From Raphanus sativus (Eukaryota; Streptophyta; Magnoliopsida; Brassicales; Brassicaceae), in NCBI RefSeq assembly GCF_000801105.2, contig NC_079513.1:23032273-23096272 (forward strand): 64,000 nt of DNA, given 5' to 3'. A program made the position numbers and the translations under genes. The notes beneath the pieces are model-generated. The model did not search any database. It saw only the letters and a program-made list of their open reading frames with translations, and was not told the DNA's origin. How positions within the stretch are numbered: position 1 is the stretch's first letter; every line of letters begins with the position of its first letter. Shown one piece after another: positions 57,455 to 64,000 of the stretch.

Positions 57455-59019
57455 TCTATACTATTAAAACTGAAGTACATTTAATATTTAACCATGAATT
57501 TTCTTTATTAATTACAAGAGATTGCCACTGATCAAAACACAGTAGTTTATCCTGTGCCAAAGAAATCGTTATTAAACCATTTCGTCTGGTATACAATCTA
57601 TTTAATTAAGTTGACCGGCACGTGCGTTTTATTAATAGAACCCACTACTCATGTAAACCTATGACCAGTAGTAAACCTATGATCGTGTAATTTATAATTT
57701 AATTAGTCCATATTTCTTCATAGCCAAACAATGATATACAATAATCTTCATCAGGGATTTCTTAAGCATAATATAATGAAGTAAAATTAACATTGTCTAG
57801 ATTGGTTTTGATTGTGCATACCAACATTGTGTATATTGATCTAATGAAACAATGGTTTGGAAACGTAGATAACAGTATATTAAGAAGAAAAAAATTATGT
57901 TATTAATAAAAATTGGAAATCTCAGAAACTATATATTTAGGTTAAATTTAAAATATACGAAAATAAACTAATCTAATTATTTAAAAATATCATTTGTCTA
58001 AAATAATCATAATTTTTTTAAAAATTTATATATATTTCAAATCAAAATAATAATTTAAAGTTGTTTTATGTCAAAAATTGATTCAAAATATACATATATT
58101 CAAAATTTTATTTTTACCAAAATATTTTCCAATAACTATTATTAAAAAATGTTTTCAATATATATAAGAAAAATATAATACAAAGTCAAATTCCATATAT
58201 CAACTTAAATTACGATTTTATATTTTACATTAAATTTTTAAAATATAATATATATGTGATTATTTATATGATAGTACATATAAAATACTATTAATTATAT
58301 GTTTGTTGTGTTTATAAAAGAAACAAATAGATTGTGAATTAGGGGTGGACGTTTGGGTACCCATTCAGGTTCGGTTTGGGTCTGTTCGTGTTTCAGGTTA
58401 CCGGGGCCAAAGATTTCAGTCACATTCGGATATTTCTGAATTTTGGTTCGAATTTGAATTAGATCTTTGCGTTTTATTCGAGTTTGGATAACCCATTTAA
58501 ATTATTTTTAAATTCATTATATGCTTTAAATTTCTCAAATATATAAACAAAATAATATATTACATATAAATTTGAATAACATATGTCAGAATATATGAAC
58601 CTAACATATAAATTGGTTTAACTTAAATATTTGGATAGAGAATCAATAATTATTTTAAATAGTTTTGATGTTTTGAGTATACTTTAACTATTTTAGATAT
58701 TTACATTTGACTATTTATGTATATATTCAATTATTTAAACCAACTTAAAAGTACCATATATATTCTAAATGTTTTATATACATTTAATATAAAATAATAA
58801 TATATATAAGTATATAAATCTATTTTAAATACATTCAGGTATCTGAAATATTTCGGTTTGGATCAGATTATGTTTCAGTTCTTTAAATACCAATTTTTTA
58901 TATTTAATCAATTTTGGTTAGAGTTTAGATTCGGGTTTTTTGCCCGACTCCAATATTGACATAAAAACAATATATTTAAAAAAATATACACCCGCACGTT
59001 CGTGCGGGTGAAAATCTAG
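57455..59019. mobile_element. non-autonomous Helitron, 1.57 kb
   Basis: The 5' end is TCTATACTATTAAAACTGAA, preceded by A. The 3' end is CTAG followed by T, with the stem-loop CACCCGCAC-GTTC-GTGCGGGTG at 58989-59010 ten bases upstream of the terminus. Insertion between A and T, no target duplication, a TC start, and a CTRR end after a hairpin are the Helitron hallmarks. There is no Rep/helicase coding. The interior is AT-rich and holds another CGGTTTGGG-type element at about 58340-58951. Confidence 0.92.
58340..58951. mobile_element. degenerate GGGTACCC/GGTTCGG-type element in Helitron
   Basis: The stretch begins TAGGGGTGGACGTTTGGGTA, then CCCATTCAGGTTCGG, and ends with TTCGGGTTTTTTGCCCGACT. 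The start resembles a dispersed crucifer repeat related to the hAT-like elements elsewhere in this window. Terminal repeats and target duplication are not clear, so it may be an old nested insertion or captured sequence. Confidence 0.4.
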
Positions 59020-59270
59020 TATAGTTTTATTGCAGTTAAAAAGATTATGGAGTCATCTTATTTTCATCGTAGTTTTAAACAATTATCGACGTTACAGAGT
59101 TTCGGAACTAGTCTCTTTTTTCCGGCAAATAAAATGGTAAAATTTGAACATGCAGGATCAGCAATTCCATCTACCATCATACTAGTTTGCACGTTTCAAA
59201 TTCTTTTCATTTGCTAATTTATATCAAATAAAAATGTGTCAGTAGTATCAAAAAACGAAACAAAAAAATA

Positions 59271-62200
59271 TTAATCACAGGAAGTAACAGAGAGTGCAAC
59301 GCGGAGGTCGTTAGATGTTCCGGAGACATACATTCGGTGTGTCTCGATTTCTTCCCCTCTCCGGTCACCGCTGGCCGCCACGTCAGCAGCAGCCGCGTAA
59401 TGGATTCCGTTGTTAACATCGTCTCCGGTGGAGAAAATGACCTCCCTGAGAACTGGTTCGTGTCCGTTTAGAAGATTTCCCATTCTCAACACTTTTCTCC
59501 AAGACTCGTTCGCTGATGGCGGCGAGAACAGACTCGACACCACTCGTCTCTCTCTCAAACTCACTTCTTGTCTCCCTACTTCCATCACCTGTGTGTTCAG
59601 TGACCAGACACGTCAGTTCATGTGAATATAGAACATTCACATTAGAGAGATTCTCGAGGACTCACCGGCCTGCTTTTGTTCTCTTCGTCATTTGAGTTTA
59701 TTCCCATTATTGGAACATAAGTGCCGTAGAAGTCACTGAATATAACTTGAGCAAGGCGTGGTGCTTCAAGGAACTTTCTGTGAAGAGAAGCTGCGACTGT
59801 TACCAACTTCTCCACATGTTCAAAGACCACGCAGAGACGTCTCAGATCTTTGACCGTCTGTTCTATATCTGGAACATTGTTGCCTGCATCCGAGTATCTG
59901 TTATTATAGAGACAAGAGGACCACAAGGGAAATGTAAACCAGTCTTACGTTGTAGAACTCCCAAAGTAGATTTGATGATGAGGTAGAGTTGCTCCAATTT
60001 AGAGGTCATTTGTTTCATGTCCCCGAAGTTTGTCAGGTTAAGAGTGTCAGCTGATCCTCTGAATGCTGTGCAAACCATCTGCTCGAGAAGCTGATGGGGG
60101 CGCACTGTTTCCAGGTAATGAAGAATCTGAGAAAATGTTCCAACACAATGAGGTCAAAACAGGTTATAAAATAATCTCATAAAGAAGCTAACCTTTTCAC
60201 CCTCTCGGTTTGGGTCTAGGAGGGGCTTTTGGTCATCGGCTGGCAAAGCGGGTGCATCGTTCCAACTTTTCCTCCACAGATTTCCTTGATCAGACATCCG
60301 CTGAGAAAGGCGGCCTTGGGGAGGCCAATTATCCTTTGAGTCTTTAGAGATGGAGCCTGATGCTTCAGTGGTTTCAGGGTCAGAGCTCTCCCAATCTCCA
60401 GGTGAGTGCCATCTGATAAAGTCCTCAAAGACAGCATCTGGGTTTGCTGCTTTGAATGCTGACATATCTGCGATCAGCCTTCGTGAAATCAGAAAATGAG
60501 AAAGAAGAAATAGAGTGTGGAAGTATGTATGGTAGGTTTGGAACTATATGCTCACATTGTTTCCTTTCAATAAACTCAAACTTAGAAACAGAGAAGTTCA
60601 ATGAACATGTCTTCTCCGTTATCATCTTTAGACAATAGAGACCGAAATTTGAATCTTACCAGATAATAAGATGTCTTTCTCCAACTGGCCAGGAACGTTC
60701 TGAAAATTCAAAGGGCAAAAATGAGTTATGTAATTGTTAGACAAATTAAATGAACTAAGAAAAGCCATCAACATATTTGTCAAGAAATATTACGCTTATA
60801 TAAATGTTCTATAGAAATGTTCTTAGTAGAAAACGAAACCATATCTACTTCTACTGGAAGAGAAGTTGAGCTTACCAGGGAATCACCAAACGCCTCAACA
60901 GCCTGGAGTCTCTCTTCGTGCATGTCTTCCGTCATAAGAGGTGGATCCTGTCATAATCCCAGGGAATATGAGGTTGCTGACGACAATATAGGAAACAGAC
61001 GAGGTCAAGTCAAATACAAACCTGAGTATATGGGGCATGGAGTCGCTGATGTGACTTCAGAAGCATCATGGTCCCCACTGGTCCAGCTGAACCCCTCCTG
61101 ATGGCATTTATTGGGTTTTGGTTCACAGAATTTGTGCTTTCAGTATTCCTCTCAAATGATGTATCTTCTGCAATTGAGCTGTATCCAAGAAAAAACGATT
61201 TAAAAACTTGGCCCTGGTCAACATTTCCTCTCTATGAGCGTAAATATTTAATCAAGAGTTACCATCATTAAATTTGAAATGGAAGAAACGAAGAAAAATA
61301 ATAAGTATCTGTAATAATATGCAATCAAGGTTTCATCTATTCAATAACACCCAGAACCTAAGAGCTCTCACTTGCTAAGTTCACCTGTCACGTTTCCCCA
61401 GCAGATCTTCTTCTGAGGATGCATTTCTTATCTTGTCGACCTTGTGGTGTTCCTGAAGATTCATTCAAAAGAAATGTTTCAGGCCTACAACACAGAGGCC
61501 CTCAAGGAGTTAGGATCTCCTATTGGGTTTGTCGGAACTTCCACACCTTTTATAGTTTGTATTTCGGTTGCTATTTATTTATTTAATAAACACATATTTG
61601 GCAGCACATAACAACAAATTTAAAAGAATACACAAGTACCTGGCCAATCACCTCCATAGTATCAGAAGCATCTGAACCGTCTTCACTTCCTATACAGTCT
61701 AGGAACACTTCGTTCATTTCACACTTTTTCTCAATGCAAATTGCAAGCTGGTCAATAAAGAAAAATTTGTTAGTCTATCTAGGATAAACTTGACTTTTCC
61801 GATAAGTATAGTAGATTACCAGGTGCAACTTCTGGTTGATCAAACAAGTTGACAAATCAATAGCACCGTCGAATGGCATTTTTGGCAACGGCTGTGACTC
61901 TTCCCAACACCAACGAACTTCACGGACAAACTCTATCCAGAGGAAGGCAATGGCTAGAGATGGGATGAAGAAAACAAAAGAAAAATACAATGCGTCTACT
62001 AGTCAGTAAATTCCTATCATATGTCACTGGCAATTTAATCCATTTTGACTATAATGATGTATGGTTGACCAAATTAGGCATGGTCTACCGGCACATACCA
62101 CGGATATTGCAGTTGCCGAACCACATTGAGTGAAAACAGAATTGTGTAAACAGAGATTCGAGCGGTGCAGCCTTAAGAGCTCGGGAAAGCCTGTGTTCAC

Positions 62201-64000
62201 CTTTAGTAAAATCTGGGAGTTTAGATCCTGCGAAATTAGATGGAAAACAGTGAAGCAATATCACATAGTTAACGTCTAACCAATGATTGCGACTTAAGGA
62301 ATAATTTCCAAATGCTACCGATTGCAAGTTTTAAAATTGAAGAAACAACTTTTGAACATTTCAAACTGAATAATAATATACGGTAAGTTGGATCCTTGAC
62401 CCAGCAATGATAATCAAAATTTGTAACACAAAAACACGCTTACATCTTCTACCATAAACATAGATCGTATACATGCATCTATGTCCACAACAGAATATAG
62501 AGGAAGAATACCTTCATGAAAGAGATCTTTAACCACCCGATCAAGAACCGTTGGAGGAGGTATGACCGCTGAGGTCTTCAAACTTTCAGAGCTTGGATTT
62601 TCCACTGCGAGAGATTGGAAAAAAAACATTAGACAGTGGAAATGTCAGGAAAAGCTGATGCTGTATAAGAATATAGGGGAAGTTAATTATATTCTATAAC
62701 TCAATCCCTGACTAAAGGAAATTTCTACATGTGTTTGGAAAATGAGGAAATGAACACACACAAAATTGCACAGACCTGACACGAAATCGTCCATAAACTG
62801 ATCTACGAAGGACGCATCGAATGCTTCAACCAAGCAAAGTAGTTGGGAAGCAAAATCAATTCTTTTCCCATTTGAAGGCTCACCTCTGGCAAAACATATT
62901 TGTTATAAAACTGAAAGGGAAAAATAATGCACCACAAAACATGCAAACTACTATTCTGTCCTAGACAGGAGAACTCTGAGAGGCATTTCTTACAAATATG
63001 GTGAGAGGATTGGGTGTAAAATCCACTTCTCAGCTTCATGGGGTGAAGACTTTTCAAGTTCAGCCATCTCAAGTGTGTTTTGTACAGTCCTGTCAGCCCA
63101 TGTGACCTCCAATCCAAATCCTGTCCATATCAGCCACAGTTAGAAAATGAGTTCCTGGAACACCAACAGCAAGACCAGCCTATTCTTAAAGAAAATAAAA
63201 GACTGTCAGTACACCTCAGCTATCATTCAATGAAAGCTGGAAAACAGAGGTGTGTAAAGACCAGCTAGTAAATTAAATAACTGCAATGTATATTCACGAA
63301 AACACACATCCCTAACTAATCTGTAATACTGAGAGGTAAAATACAAATCCTAAAGGCAAGTATTGTGTACACTGTAGTGTAAAAAGACAAAACATAGTTC
63401 ATACGGATGTACCTCTAAGTGGATTTCCAGCAGAGTACCACTCACTCCAAGGACAATCATCGTCCCAGTTCACCTTGTTGCGCGACTCAGAGCCATTATG
63501 TTCTGCAGTATCAGCTTTGTCATCCATAAATTCATCCATATCACTTTCCTCATCTTCCTCGTCAGATGTGAAGGTTTGGTATTTAAGCCTCATCAGACAA
63601 TGAACTTTGAAATTGTGCATTGAGAAGTCCACTCCAGAATAAACCTTCAATATATAAACCATTGTTGATTAATAAATACATAGTAAAACAGTTCAATCAC
63701 GTTATGGAATAAGCCACATTGGACCGGATCTCAAGTTAAGGTTAAAAATGTTTCCCCTTAAGAGTATCAAGCTTGAAGCATTATATATAAAGTATATACT
63801 GCGACTAAATTGGAAACCAGCTTTTCATCAGTGATGGCTAACGCTTGGTAAGTTTTTAAGTCTGGTTTGATAGCCAATAACCGTACTAATGAACATCCCT
63901 AAGTAGGAGCCACAAAGACTTACAAATTTGGAAACAAACAACTCATATAGTCCTTCTAGGTGCCTGAGTTTCACAGGGACTTGACTACCAATAAGATCTG
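59271..64000 (-). CDS. Rab3GAP catalytic subunit-like, 5' end off window
   Basis: This multi-exon gene reads leftward and continues beyond 64000. Approximate exons are 63409-63660, 62999-63118, 62777-62885, 62511-62607, 62097-62230, 61819-61957, 61640-61748, 61382-61453, 61022-61167, 60876-60947, 60660-60699, 60193-60467, 59949-60126, 59666-59883 and 59271-59590. The Rab3GAP1 signature is clear: HQRLHAPYTQDPPLMTEDM, then MSAFKAANPDAVFEDFIRWH and SPGDWE, then RLSQRMSDQGNLWRKSWNDA. In animals this subunit, with Rab3GAP2, acts as GAP for Rab3 and as exchange factor for Rab18, and promotes autophagy. The plant role is inferred from the family. An acidic stretch DEEDEESDMDEFMDD lies near the right end. 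It fits recalled At5g58510. No breaks were seen in the visible part. Confidence 0.9.

Overview
The window is plant nuclear DNA from a Brassicaceae genome, most likely a Brassica/Raphanus-type relative of Arabidopsis. It has intron-rich genes with GT-AG junctions, very AT-rich intergenic DNA, plant miniature transposons, a Helitron, a plant U2 snRNA gene and a MIR390 hairpin. Gene order follows Arabidopsis chromosome 5 around At5g58300 to At5g58510. Locus names are from memory; no search was run. It reads as one fractionated (post-polyploidy) copy of that block.

Region 1 (0-20 kb): a broken LRR receptor-kinase tail, NET4A-like actin-binding protein, chloroplast NADP-malate dehydrogenase, a decayed Myb/SANT-like gene, WNK4-like kinase, a scrap of an EngB-type GTPase gene, a small At5g58375-like membrane peptide, a scrap of a CIPK gene, an elongin-B-like gene, a U2 snRNA gene with its own promoter, and one class III peroxidase.

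Region 2 (20-37.5 kb): a Listerin/LTN1 E3 ligase gene with an in-frame TAA about one third of the way through, ribosomal protein S4, a 3.7 kb AT-rich spacer with tandem repeats, intronless EXO70B1, and a SEF/SWC6 zinc-finger HIT gene that I do not recall at this place in Arabidopsis.

Region 3 (39.7-57 kb): an F-box/FBD gene, a CHX25-like cation/H+ exchanger, a MIR390 hairpin and the last exon of TAF15b, then a 100-N gap, then nearly the same 7.5 kb again, continuing into a complete TAF15b. The copies differ by about five substitutions and one A-run indel until the last ~100 bp before the gap. This is either a very recent tandem duplication or a haplotype/assembly duplication.

Region 4 (57-64 kb): a tRNA-Ser(CGA), a 1.57 kb non-autonomous Helitron with textbook ends, and the 3' part of a Rab3GAP catalytic-subunit gene running off the right edge.

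The genes are independent housekeeping, signalling and stress loci, not an operon or cassette. I found no convincing new multi-gene system. The strongest leads are the Listerin stop codon, the CHX-MIR390 duplication around the gap, and the graded decay of syntenic genes beside a possibly inserted elongin-B/U2 block.
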